DNA of 48,365 nucleotides from Veillonella sp. AM51-8BH (GTDB taxonomy: Bacteria > Bacillota > Negativicutes > Veillonellales > Veillonellaceae), in contig NZ_QSDY01000010.1 in the NCBI RefSeq assembly GCF_003463825.1, positions 1 to 48,365 of the forward strand, read 5' to 3'. The position numbers and the translations under genes were made by a program. Under the pieces are notes generated by a model. The model worked only from the letters and a program-made list of their open reading frames with translations. It had not been told where the DNA came from and did not search any database. Below, in pieces: positions 23,352-31,513 of the stretch (positions are counted from its first letter, which is position 1; every line of letters starts with the position of its first letter).

Positions 23352-24599
23352 ATGGATTATATTTCCTTATTACAATCAGAGATGCGTCCTGCCTTCGGGT
23401 GCACTGAGCCGATTGCATTGGCTTATGCGGCTGCGAAGGCAGTCTCTGTTTTAGATGAGTTTCCTAACCATATTCACGCACGATGCAGCGCGAATATTAT
23501 TAAAAATGTAAAATCCGTAGTAATTCCTAACTCTGGTGGGCGAAAGGGACTTCAAGCGGCTGCTACCCTTGGTGCTATCGTAGGTCATCCTGAGCGTGAG
23601 CTAGAGGTATTAGAATCTGCTACAGATGAAGATCGTAAATGGCTTGGCACATTGCTAGATGCTAACTTCTGTAGGGTCTCACTCGCTGAAGGTGTAGATA
23701 ATCTTTATATCGAAATCACTGCTGAAACAGATGAACATACAGCAGTGGTTCGCATTGAAAATGACCATACGAATGTAACCTATGTTGCTGTAGATGGTGA
23801 GATTGTGTCTGAAACAATCAATGCAATCCAGAAAGCAGCCAAAACCAAATATACAATGACCTTTGATAGCATTTACGAATTTGCTAAAACGGCAGATATT
23901 TCTGGCATCATTCCTCAAATCAAACAGCAAGTAGAATACAATACAGCTATTTCTCGAGAAGGTTTGTCTAATGATTATGGCTCCAATATTGGCCAGCTCT
24001 TGTTGTTGGATGAAGAAAACCCGTCTCTAGAAACGAAATGTAAAGCTCGTGCAGCAGCTGGATCCGATGCGCGCATGAGTGGGTGTCCATTGCCTGTTGT
24101 AATTTGCTCTGGCTCTGGTAACCAAGGCTTAACAGTATCGGTACCTATCATTACAACTGCTGAGGAAGTTGGTAAAAGTGATGATGAACTGTACCGTGCA
24201 CTCGTCTTTGCCAACTTGTTAACACTGTACGTTAAATCTGGCATTGGTAAATTGTCTGCCTACTGCGGTGTTGTATCTGCTGGAGTAGTCAGTGTAGCAG
24301 GTATTGCCTTCTTGAAAGGTGATAGCAAGGATATCATCGAAAATACCTTGGTAAATGGTCTTGCCAGCTTATCCGGTATCGTTTGCGACGGAGCAAAACC
24401 ATCCTGTGCAGGTAAAATTGCTATCTCCCTTGATGGCGCCTTTATGGGATATAAACAAGCTCGCCTTAATAAGAACTACCAAAAAGGTGACGGCCTTGTA
24501 GCATATTCCGTTGATGATACTATCCGTAGTATCGGTGCTGTGGCTCAAGGTATGAAAGAAACGGACGTAGTTATCTTGAATGAAATGCTAAAACACTAA
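23352..24599 (+). CDS. L-cysteine desulfidase (CyuA/UPF0597 family)
   Basis: The start is ATG 23352, one base after ridA; the earlier in-frame ATG at 23337 is inside ridA. The 415-residue protein has the family marks MRPAFGCTEPIALAYAAA near the N-terminus, IPNSGGRKG, GCPLPVVICSGSGNQG, and two late Cys segments (AYCGVVSAG, VCDGAKPSCAGKIAISLDGA). These Cys residues resemble the Fe-S ligands of L-serine dehydratase alpha chains. The family breaks L-cysteine into H2S, ammonia and pyruvate. Coupling to RidA supports this. L-serine or other beta-eliminations remain possible. Confidence 0.88.
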   Translation: MDYISLLQSEMRPAFGCTEPIALAYAAAKAVSVLDEFPNHIHARCSANIIKNVKSVVIPNSGGRKGLQAAATLGAIVGHPERELEVLESATDEDRKWLGTLLDANFCRVSLAEGVDNLYIEITAETDEHTAVVRIENDHTNVTYVAVDGEIVSETINAIQKAAKTKYTMTFDSIYEFAKTADISGIIPQIKQQVEYNTAISREGLSNDYGSNIGQLLLLDEENPSLETKCKARAAAGSDARMSGCPLPVVICSGSGNQGLTVSVPIITTAEEVGKSDDELYRALVFANLLTLYVKSGIGKLSAYCGVVSAGVVSVAGIAFLKGDSKDIIENTLVNGLASLSGIVCDGAKPSCAGKIAISLDGAFMGYKQARLNKNYQKGDGLVAYSVDDTIRSIGAVAQGMKETDVVILNEMLKH

Positions 24600-24614
24600 T
24601 TTAGCTAAAAATAT

Positions 24615-24634
24615 AAGCCCCCGTAAGGGGGCTT
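24615..24634. terminator. Bidirectional terminator
   Basis: AAGCCCCC, GTAA, GGGGGCTT; T-rich on both strands, between the converging cysteine desulfidase and MFS genes. Confidence 0.9.
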
Positions 24635-24647
24635 TTCTCTATTGTAA

Positions 24648-25835
24648 TTATTGTAATTTTTTAGGATCTTTGAGTATCAATGATGCCCCAAGGCCCATTA
24701 CGAGGAATGGCACGAGTGTCATCATAGCAACAGGTAGGGAGTAGGTATCTGCTAGGTTACCTACGACAGGAGCGATGACGCCACCGATGGTTTGGCTCAC
24801 GCCGAGGGTGATACCCGATGCAAAGCCGATACTTTTGGCTAGATATGTTTGGCCTAGTACGATAACTGGGCTGTAGCTAATTGCTTTAGCAGCACCAATC
24901 ATGAGTAGTAGCAAGTAGGCTACAGGCATCATGATGAGTGGTGAGAAGGTTGGCACCTCTGTTAATAGGAACATAGCAGGTAACCAAACTAATAGGGATA
25001 GTCTGATAATCTTGATAGGACCATATTTATCGCCCAATAGACCGCCAATATATGTCATGAAGATGCCGATACTAAAGAATACAGTCAAGGCAAAACTACC
25101 TTGTTCAGGGCTTGTACCGAGCTCGCGAGTCCAGAAAATCGGAATAAACGCATTGATAACGCGGAAGTTTACTGATTGGCTCAAGATGATAACGAACAAG
25201 ATGCCAAAGTATTTCCAGTAGTTCTTCAGCGGTTTTGCCGCCACTGTTGGATTTTCAGTAGCTACTGCTTGGTCGATAGTACGTGCATGAGCTACAATGC
25301 GAGGCATGAGTACGAACAATATAGTAGATATAATAATACCTACTACAGTGAAAGCCGCTAATCCATGTGGGCCCACTGTATAAGCAATGGCACCTGCAAA
25401 GAGTGGACCAAAGGCGAAGCCTGAGCTGCCGCCGATAGCAAAGGTGCCCATGGCCTTACCTTTCTTGCCACCACCGAGACGATTCATAATCTTCGCGCCT
25501 TCAGGATGGAAAATGGAAGAGCCAACGCCCGCTAATGTGGCACAAACGAGGAGGCTTTCATAAGAGGTAACAAAGCCCATCATACCTGTACTACATGCAG
25601 ATAATAAAACGCCGAAGGCAATGAGCCGCGGTTGATTGATCTTATCTGAAATATAACCTAGTAAAGGCTGTAATAATGATGATAATGCTGTATTAGCTAA
25701 GATGAGAAAACCTGCTTGCTCTAAACTCAGTCCATAGGTATAAATGAACAGAGGTAAGAGGGCAGGCAACACACTTTGACAGGAGTCATTAATCATGTGA
25801 CTCACTGTGATGAGATAAGGGTAATATTTTTTCAT
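24648..25835 (-). CDS. MFS transporter, fosmidomycin-resistance (Fsr)-like
   Basis: A 395-residue protein with about 12 membrane helices. The opening SHMINDSCQSVLPALLPLF and LLQPLLGYISDK match the MFS_FsR subfamily (Escherichia coli Fsr). Other marks are IFHPEGAKIM and GTFAIGGSSGFAFGP. These are drug/proton antiporters or exporters of small organic acids; the physiological substrate is not readable. It stands alone on the minus strand. Confidence 0.85.
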   Translation of the reverse strand: MKKYYPYLITVSHMINDSCQSVLPALLPLFIYTYGLSLEQAGFLILANTALSSLLQPLLGYISDKINQPRLIAFGVLLSACSTGMMGFVTSYESLLVCATLAGVGSSIFHPEGAKIMNRLGGGKKGKAMGTFAIGGSSGFAFGPLFAGAIAYTVGPHGLAAFTVVGIIISTILFVLMPRIVAHARTIDQAVATENPTVAAKPLKNYWKYFGILFVIILSQSVNFRVINAFIPIFWTRELGTSPEQGSFALTVFFSIGIFMTYIGGLLGDKYGPIKIIRLSLLVWLPAMFLLTEVPTFSPLIMMPVAYLLLLMIGAAKAISYSPVIVLGQTYLAKSIGFASGITLGVSQTIGGVIAPVVGNLADTYSLPVAMMTLVPFLVMGLGASLILKDPKKLQ

Positions 25836-25986
25836 AGTAGTGTCCCCTTGAGTCTATTTAATAGCAGTAATTATATCTTGTGTATATTATAACTCATAAA
25901 GTTATTGATAAGTGATAAATCATTAAAATATAGAGAAAAAGTAGATAAAGATGGTAGAACTCATATTTACTTTATTACTAAAAAGA

Positions 25987-26006
25987 CCTAGTCATGACTA
26001 GGCCTA
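25987..26006 (-). terminator. Possible minus-strand terminator
   Basis: CCTAGTCATGACTAGG is a perfect 16-bp palindrome; on the minus strand it is followed by TCTTTTTAG. Confidence 0.55.
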
Positions 26007-26098
26007 AATATTGTATCTTGTTTTACTACTATGTATAATGAACTTAAATGGCCTAAATATTGTATCTTGTTTTACTACTATGTATAATGAACTTAAAC
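26001..26098. repeat. 49-bp tandem duplication
   Basis: Unit 26001-26049 is repeated at 26050-26098 with one difference at the last base. Both contain the promoter-like TATGTATAATGAACTTAAA. Confidence 0.92.
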
Positions 26099-26248
26099 GA
26101 TAGGAAAGAGGATAAATATGAAGAAGAAGAAAAATAAAAAGAAGGATATACCAATCTTATGGGTATGTATAATGAACTTAAACGATAGGAAAGAGGATAA
26201 ATATGAAGAAGAAGAAAAATAAAAAGAAGGATATACCAATCTTATGGG
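26079..26248. repeat. 85-bp exact tandem duplication
   Basis: Unit 26079-26163 is exactly repeated at 26164-26248. The unit holds a -10-like element, an SD and the first 15 codons of a small ORF. It overlaps the end of the 49-bp repeat, so the two events are nested. Confidence 0.95.
26118..26222 (+). pseudogene. Truncated duplicate of the Lys-rich small ORF
   Basis: The copy-1 ORF begins with the same MKKKKNKKKDIPILW but, after the duplication junction, reads VCIMNLNDRK and ends at a stop near 26222. It is a by-product of the 85-bp tandem duplication and probably has no role. Confidence 0.5.
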
Positions 26249-26319
26249 TGGACGATAGCCAATATGCTGATTTACCTGTAACTAAAAATCCTGATAACAT
26301 AATTACTGAAGAAGAGTAG
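26203..26319 (+). CDS. Putative 38-aa Lys-rich small protein
   Basis: ATG 26203 follows GGAAAGAGGATAAAT. The product starts MKKKKNKKKDIPILW and ends in an acidic tail (NIITEEE), giving a strongly charged dipole. A terminator-like hairpin follows at 26357-26382. The duplicated upstream copy (ATG 26118) has the same first 15 codons but then runs into duplicated noncoding sequence. The family is unknown. A promoter, SD and terminator around it support a real gene. Confidence 0.45.
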   Translation: MKKKKNKKKDIPILWVDDSQYADLPVTKNPDNIITEEE

Positions 26320-26356
26320 AAACAAATTGATGAAATACAAAAAAAATATGACTTTT

Positions 26357-26386
26357 AAGCACATATAATTACGTATGTGCTTTTTG
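26357..26386 (+). terminator. Terminator after the small ORF
   Basis: AAGCACATA (26357-26365) pairs with TATGTGCTT (26374-26382), then TTTG. Confidence 0.75.
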
Positions 26387-26440
26387 TTTACGTCTAATAC
26401 TATGTATAATGAACTTAAATGATATGGAAAGAGTGGTAAA

Positions 26441-26671
26441 ATGTTATCTCTTATATTAATAAAACTAAATGAAGAAAAAGCTATATATGAGTTCCACCCT
26501 AACGCTAGTGCTGAGTATGGCATAATAGAATTAGATCGTAAAAGCAATGTGGCTATTGTTAAAGAACCTTTGCAAGGTAGTGAGTGGCATACAGTACACG
26601 CTTTAAATAAATTGGAGGAATACGGAAGTTTAAACTCATTTCCTAAAGAAGAAACATTATATTGGTATTAA
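26441..26671 (+). CDS. Small hypothetical protein, 76 aa
   Basis: The ATG at 26441 follows GGAAAGAGTGGTAAA. The promoter-like TATGTATAATGAACTTAAA at 26400-26418 is the same element that precedes the duplicated small ORF. The product (MLSLILIKLNEEKAIYEFHPNA...) has mixed strands and helices, no signal peptide and no motif I recognise. The stop lies in the arm of a terminator (26671-26695). The shared promoter suggests co-regulation with the neighbouring micro-ORF. Confidence 0.6.
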   Translation: MLSLILIKLNEEKAIYEFHPNASAEYGIIELDRKSNVAIVKEPLQGSEWHTVHALNKLEEYGSLNSFPKEETLYWY

Positions 26672-26700
26672 GAGTTATGCAACATGTATAACTCTTTTTT
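26671..26700 (+). terminator. Terminator of the 76-aa gene
   Basis: AGAGTTAT (26671-26678) pairs with ATAACTCT (26688-26695), followed by TTTTT. Confidence 0.8.
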
Positions 26701-26710
26701 ATAAGCATTT

Positions 26711-26746
26711 TACGCCCTTTCGTGTGTGATGATTGGGCGTATTTTT
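26711..26746 (+). terminator. Second terminator-like hairpin
   Basis: TACGCCC (26711-26717) pairs with GGGCGTA (26735-26741), then TTTTTATT. Confidence 0.55.
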
Positions 26747-26883
26747 ATTGGTGTAAAATAAAACACCCTACTAATATAGCAAGGTGTAAGAGATGATTAT
26801 ATGATTTTGTAAAATGTCATGGGGCCAATACCACCATATAATAGAGAATGATTGATACATAAAATTTACTCAATAATATAAGA

Positions 26884-26921
26884 AAACCTAGATAACATCT
26901 GTATTATGTGTATCTAGGTTT
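26884..26921 (-). terminator. Terminator of the tadA/tRNA-Ser transcript
   Basis: AAACCTAGATA (26884-26894) pairs with TATCTAGGTTT (26911-26921); the minus-strand continuation is TTCTTATATT. It is 36 bases past the tRNA 3' end. Confidence 0.75.
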
Positions 26922-26956
26922 ATCTATTGTATCTCTATCATTATCATTTAAAAGAA

Positions 26957-27047
26957 TGGCAGAGGAGGAGGGATTTGAACCCCCGCGCCGGTTGCCCGAC
27001 CTACCGCATTTCGAGTGCGGACCCTTCAGCCTCTTGGGTACTCCTCC
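26957..27047 (-). tRNA. tRNA-Ser (anticodon CGA)
   Basis: On the minus strand a 91-nt class II tRNA with acceptor GGAGGAG paired to CTCCTCT, encoded GCCA 3' end, anticodon loop CTCGAAA (CGA, Ser), a long variable arm (GGGCAACC region) and T-loop GTTCAAATC. Its 5' 47 bases overlap the end of the tadA frame on the same strand, so the tRNA must be cut from a longer transcript by RNase P or have an internal promoter. Confidence 0.95.
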
Positions 27048-27545
27048 GTGCTTTACGGCGCTCCTTAAAGAAGTCTTTCATAATTTGGCTGCATTCATCA
27101 CCAAGCACACCAGATGCTAGTTCTGGTTCATGATTTAAACCAGGATGAGAGAGCACATTGAATAGCGATTCTACAGCGCCTCCTTTGTAATCACTTGCAC
27201 CATATACAACACGATCAATACGACTGTTAATAATGGCTCCAGCGCACATCGGACACGGCTCTATCGTAACATACAGGGTACAACCAGTCAACCGCCAGCG
27301 CTTGAGAACATCGCATGCTTCGCGGATTACGAGGACCTCTGCATGGGCCGTTGCATCATGATCGAGTTCACGACGATTATGATGGCGTGAAATGATGGTA
27401 TTGTCTTTTACGAGAATGGCACCAATAGGGATTTCTCCAAGTTCATAAGCCTTGCGAGCTTCTTCCATGGCGATAGCCATGAAATACTCATCCGTGTGCG
27501 TTCATCCATATTTTCAATATCGATAGGTGTAATGTCTTTTGTCAT
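27001..27545 (-). pseudogene. tadA: tRNA adenosine-34 deaminase, -1 frameshift near the N-terminus
   Basis: From the ATG at 27545 (MTKDITPIDIENMDER), with GAGG upstream, the frame shifts near 27492 into DEYFMAIAMEEARKAYELGEIPIGA. One extra G restores 181 residues. The zinc deaminase motifs are THAE-like AHAEVLVIREA and EPCPMCAGAI, and the tail FFKERRKARR is the TadA C-terminal helix. TadA makes inosine at the wobble base of tRNA-Arg(ACG). The stop codon (27001-27003) lies within tRNA-Ser, so the last 15 or so residues are specified by tRNA sequence. The deaminase core is intact. Confidence 0.85.
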
Positions 27546-27628
27546 TGGCATACCTCTTCATGTATAATATCTTACATAAAGTCTATCACAGTGTGCGCAG
27601 TTATGCGAATAGATTGTATGGGGGAATT

Positions 27629-28276
27629 ATGGATATTATTTGGTATATGTTTGATATGATTGGCACCATTGCCTTTGCTGTATCCGGTGCACTCGTTGGG
27701 GTAGCCCGAAAGATGGATATATTTGGGATGACTGTCCTTGCATTGGCTACTGCTATTGGTGGTGGTATTGTACGGGACGTGTTGCTCGGCTATTTTCCAC
27801 CGAATTCATTGCGAAATGTAGTGTATGTTACTGTTGTTTTAGTGGTAACTGTTATCGTGTTCTTGATTTATAACAGCCGATATCGCAAGCATGCGATGGG
27901 GCCTCGTAGTCGAGCTAGTTACTTGTTGGCCGATGCGTTAGGGTTGGCATCATTTACCGTAACAGGTGCTTCTGCAGGTTTTAAACTCTATCCAGAGTTG
28001 CCTATCTTTATTGTGTTGCTCGGTACAATTACTGCTGTTGGTGGCGGTATTATCCGCGATATGTTGGCGCAACGTATCCCATCTGTTTTGAAAGAGGATG
28101 TATATGCCTTGCCTAGTATTATTGGAGGCATCGTTTATTATCTTATGGTCACATCGAGTTGGGACAGTATGGCCGTATATGGTGCTTTCGCAGTGGTACT
28201 CGTTATCCGTCTGCTAGCCATCAAGTACAATTGGAGTCTGCCTAAGGTAGGAAAATCCAGACCGGTTGCGAAATAA
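27629..28276 (+). CDS. TRIC/YadS-family (UPF0126) membrane channel-like protein
   Basis: The start is ATG 27629 (MDIIWYMFDMIGTIAFAVSGA), with GGGGAA upstream; the frame open from 27539 overlaps the divergent tadA start. The 215-residue protein has about seven helices built as two UPF0126 repeats. Each repeat carries a glycine-rich signature: TAIGGGIVRDVLLG and TAVGGGIIRDMLAQR. Prokaryotic members are trimeric cation channels, and some have been proposed as glycine transporters. Substrate and regulation are open. Confidence 0.9.
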   Translation: MDIIWYMFDMIGTIAFAVSGALVGVARKMDIFGMTVLALATAIGGGIVRDVLLGYFPPNSLRNVVYVTVVLVVTVIVFLIYNSRYRKHAMGPRSRASYLLADALGLASFTVTGASAGFKLYPELPIFIVLLGTITAVGGGIIRDMLAQRIPSVLKEDVYALPSIIGGIVYYLMVTSSWDSMAVYGAFAVVLVIRLLAIKYNWSLPKVGKSRPVAK

Positions 28277-28404
28277 TAGTCAAATGATATAATTATACTA
28301 TTGAGCATATGAACATTTCATAAAAGTGTCAGAAAAAGAGAGTATTATATAACAGTTCATTTTGCGAGTCGGGAGTACTCGCTACACAGAAGGAGATTTG
28401 ATTT

Positions 28405-30210
28405 ATGACGAATAAATGGTTGAAAGTAGCACTTATGGCTGCAGCCATCGCTACTGGTACATCTATTAAAATTGATGCGGAAACCGTATTGTACGTACCT
28501 CAAGATGATCGCCCTGTAAGCTTACAATATACTGTAGATACAGCTCGTGAAGCAGGTATGACTATATTGACGCCACCTCAAAATTTGATTTCTGGTAAGA
28601 CATATCAAGGTCAAGCAGATCAAATTATGGCTTGGGTTGAACAAAATGCAGGCCGTGCTGATGTGATGGTATTGAGTACAGATACTCTTATCTATGGTGG
28701 CCTTGTAGACTCTCGTAAACATAATATTCCACTTTCAACATTGGAAAGCCGTTTGAAACGTATTGAATCCTTAAAAGCTCGTAATAAAAATGTGCGTATC
28801 TATGGCTTTGGTACAGTCATGCGTTCTCCGCGTGCTAGTGGTGGTGGTACTGAGCCAGCTTACTATGCTGAATACGGTCCTACTATCTTCCAAATTGCAG
28901 CATTACAAGATAAATTAGATTCTGGGTCCTTAACACAAGAGGAAACTCAAAAACTAATGAGCTTGCAAGCCTCTGTTCCTGTAGAATATCTACAAGACTG
29001 GTTTGACCGCCGTCAAAAAAATATGAAAATCAACAAAGAATTAATCGATGAAACTCGTAGCGGTGTATTCGATTACTTTGCATTGGGTCATGATGATACA
29101 TCTCAATTGTCTCAATCTGCATTAGAAGGTCGTTACTTAAGTAAATACTCTAAGGATATTCCTGTTGAGAAATATGGTAGCTTTCCTGGTGCCGACCAAC
29201 TTGGTCTCTTGTTGATGGCTCGTTCTCGTACAGATGAAAGTACAGAAAAACCTACATTCTCCGTAATCTACCCACTTGGTGGTGGCGGTAAAACATTGCC
29301 AGGTTACGAAGACCAAACAATTGATAAAACGATTGCTCAACACGTTGAGGCCGTAGGTGGCACTATGGTGACACAAGGCAAACCAACTGTGTTGTTAGCC
29401 GTGAATACACCACTTACTACAAGTACTGGTGAATCTGAAAGTTTCGAGAACTTCCCGATGATTTCTAATTCTACAAATGCTTTTGTAGATCGTATTCAAC
29501 AAGCCGTTGATTCTGGTGTAAACGTTAGTGTTGCTGATATTGCTTATAACAATGGCGCTGATAATACATTGGTATCTGCCATGTATAAGCGCGATTTGTT
29601 ATACAAAATCGGTGCCTATAATGGTTGGAATACAGCAAGTAATACGGTAGGTTATGCCGTTGCTCAAGGCGTATTGCTCAAAACTATGAGCCCAGAAGGT
29701 CACCGTAAGATGTTGACTCAACAATACTTAGATAACTGGGCGTACCAAGCAAATATCCGTAAAGATATTTACCGTATGCAAGACTCTATTCGCACAGATA
29801 ATGTACGTTACTCTGGCGAGTTGAATGAACGTCTTGAAAGTTATTTAGGCGAACGCATCCAAGACTTTGCTGAAAAATACCTTAAAGTTGACCCTCGTAC
29901 AGTAAAAGCTACATTCCCTTGGGGCCGTCTATTTGAAACAGATATTACAATCTATGATAAACCTGTAGTGCCTCTTGAAAAAGAATTGCGCTTGAAACGT
30001 GAAGCAGAGGCAAAAGCTAAAGCGGAAGCGGAAGCTAAGGCTAAGGCAGAAGCAGTAGCTAAGGCTAATGGTCAAGCTGTGACAGCCCAACCAGTAAAGA
30101 CTGCAACTGAAGTAACTACAGTATCTGTAATTCCAGTAGTAAAACAACCAGCTACTACATCTCAAGGTCTACGCATTGTGCCGACACCTGCCGTTGTACC
30201 TGGTCAATAA
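28405..30210 (+). CDS. DUF4127-family exported protein
   Basis: The ATG at 28405 follows GAAGGAGATTTG. The 601 residues start with a signal peptide (VALMAAAIATGTSI), then a domain with LYVPQDDRPVSLQYT, STDTLIYGGLVDSR, RIYGFGTVMRSPR, FDYFALGHDDTSQ and DIAYNNGADN. These are the conserved blocks of DUF4127. That family has no established activity; the Asp/Arg-rich motifs and fold suggest a hydrolase-like enzyme acting outside the membrane. The C-terminus has a TolA-like KAKAEAEAKAKAEA stretch and a Pro/Thr/Val tail. It is followed at 16 bases by a membrane acyltransferase, so both may modify a surface glycan. Confidence 0.85.
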   Translation: MTNKWLKVALMAAAIATGTSIKIDAETVLYVPQDDRPVSLQYTVDTAREAGMTILTPPQNLISGKTYQGQADQIMAWVEQNAGRADVMVLSTDTLIYGGLVDSRKHNIPLSTLESRLKRIESLKARNKNVRIYGFGTVMRSPRASGGGTEPAYYAEYGPTIFQIAALQDKLDSGSLTQEETQKLMSLQASVPVEYLQDWFDRRQKNMKINKELIDETRSGVFDYFALGHDDTSQLSQSALEGRYLSKYSKDIPVEKYGSFPGADQLGLLLMARSRTDESTEKPTFSVIYPLGGGGKTLPGYEDQTIDKTIAQHVEAVGGTMVTQGKPTVLLAVNTPLTTSTGESESFENFPMISNSTNAFVDRIQQAVDSGVNVSVADIAYNNGADNTLVSAMYKRDLLYKIGAYNGWNTASNTVGYAVAQGVLLKTMSPEGHRKMLTQQYLDNWAYQANIRKDIYRMQDSIRTDNVRYSGELNERLESYLGERIQDFAEKYLKVDPRTVKATFPWGRLFETDITIYDKPVVPLEKELRLKREAEAKAKAEAEAKAKAEAVAKANGQAVTAQPVKTATEVTTVSVIPVVKQPATTSQGLRIVPTPAVVPGQ

Positions 30211-30226
30211 TGAATAGGGAATGGCT

Positions 30227-31342
30227 ATGAAAAAAGCATTTTTACCGGAAATTACTTATATGCGTGGCCTCTGTATGCTCGGTGTTATCGGCATTCATGT
30301 AGGCTCCTATGCATTGCAAAATCCTTTTGTAAATTTAGAACTTATTAGCGTCTTAGAAATTCTATCGCGCTTTGGAGTGCCGGCATTTTTCTTCCTCTCT
30401 GCATTTGGCTTGTTTTATCATACATCTGTAGAGGGACCATTCTCATATAAGGAATTTATGCACCGCCGTATTCAGGTGGTGCTATTTCCATATATTACGT
30501 GGTCTTTATTTTACTTGCTCTATACGGGGCTGACGGCACATAATCTAGGCAATTTACATCCCGGGCCATTGGCGGTAAATCTATTGTTTGGTACGTCTAT
30601 GTATCATTTATACTTTATGGTTATCCTCTTGTGGTTCTACGTGATGATGCCGCTATGGCGAGCTATGGTGAAAGTTATCTTAAAACGCCCTGTATTTTGG
30701 ATGATCTTACTATTTATTATCCAAGTTGCTATCGATTATGTCTCGTCTTACATGCTTGGCCGTTGGGTAACAGAACATCTTAGTAATAACCCTGTGTTGA
30801 AATATCTTTTTGATATGAGACTTAACTATTGGGTCATCCATTATGTGTGGATATTCCTGTTGGGGGCTATATGTGCTGAGCGCTATGAAACTGTATGCGA
30901 ATACATGTGGCGCTATCGTTACTTATTAGGCATTAGTGCGGTATGCTCTATTTTGTTGATGCTTGGATCCTACTACTATGTCATGGACGTATGGCATTAT
31001 ACAGTGCTTGAAGCAATTTATACAGTTCATCAAATGAGTCCAATGGGTGTCCTCTATACTGGACTGGGAACACTATTTAGCCTGTTCCTATTCCAAACCT
31101 TACCAATGAATTCGACTATGGAATCTACTTGGTCAGAAATAGGGGATAAGTCCTACGGTATTTATTTAGCACATCCATTCTGGTTGTTGATCATCTCTGG
31201 CGTGATGGCTAAATATAATCTCCTCTATACAGTGGTCAATGTACTTGCCATGTATGCTATGGCGCTAGGACTGTCTTATTTGACTACGGTAGCTCTCAAT
31301 TATGTGCCTAAACCAATTCGTAAATTTATATTGGGACATTAG
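30227..31342 (+). CDS. Acyltransferase-3-family membrane protein
   Basis: The ATG at 30227 has AGGGA at 6-base spacing; the ATG at 30221 touches the SD. The 371-residue protein has about ten helices. It has ITYMRGLCMLGVIGIHVGSYA (the acyltransferase-3 arginine/histidine motif), FFFLSAFGLFY, a basic HRRIQVVLFPY loop and SYGIYLAHPFWLLI near the end. Such proteins transfer acetyl or succinyl groups to exported sugars. Close linkage to the DUF4127 gene implies one pathway. The substrate is unknown. Confidence 0.88.
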   Translation: MKKAFLPEITYMRGLCMLGVIGIHVGSYALQNPFVNLELISVLEILSRFGVPAFFFLSAFGLFYHTSVEGPFSYKEFMHRRIQVVLFPYITWSLFYLLYTGLTAHNLGNLHPGPLAVNLLFGTSMYHLYFMVILLWFYVMMPLWRAMVKVILKRPVFWMILLFIIQVAIDYVSSYMLGRWVTEHLSNNPVLKYLFDMRLNYWVIHYVWIFLLGAICAERYETVCEYMWRYRYLLGISAVCSILLMLGSYYYVMDVWHYTVLEAIYTVHQMSPMGVLYTGLGTLFSLFLFQTLPMNSTMESTWSEIGDKSYGIYLAHPFWLLIISGVMAKYNLLYTVVNVLAMYAMALGLSYLTTVALNYVPKPIRKFILGH

Positions 31343-31346
31343 TAGT

Positions 31347-31394
31347 AATCCGCTAGGATATAGTTTTTAACTATGGCATCCTAGCGGATTTTTG
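31347..31394 (+). terminator. Terminator of the DUF4127/acyltransferase operon
   Basis: AATCCGCTAGGAT (31347-31359) pairs with ATCCTAGCGGATT (31378-31390), then TTTTG. Confidence 0.88.
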
Positions 31395-31513
31395 TATATC
31401 TAAGTTACATCTTTCACAAAGTAAAGTGTGAAAATTTGAAAGTAATTGTGATATAATAAGTCCATGATGATTACTACTTGATAGAGTAACGATATAGAAA
31501 AAGAGGTGCTCCT

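Noticed and set aside
26001..26248. CRISPR array or transposon end
   Set aside because: The repeats are directly adjacent with no spacers, no terminal inverted repeats and no transposase.
27539..27628. N-terminal extension of the TRIC-like protein
   Set aside because: It overlaps the divergent tadA start, has no SD and lacks conserved sequence; the ATG at 27629 fits the family start.
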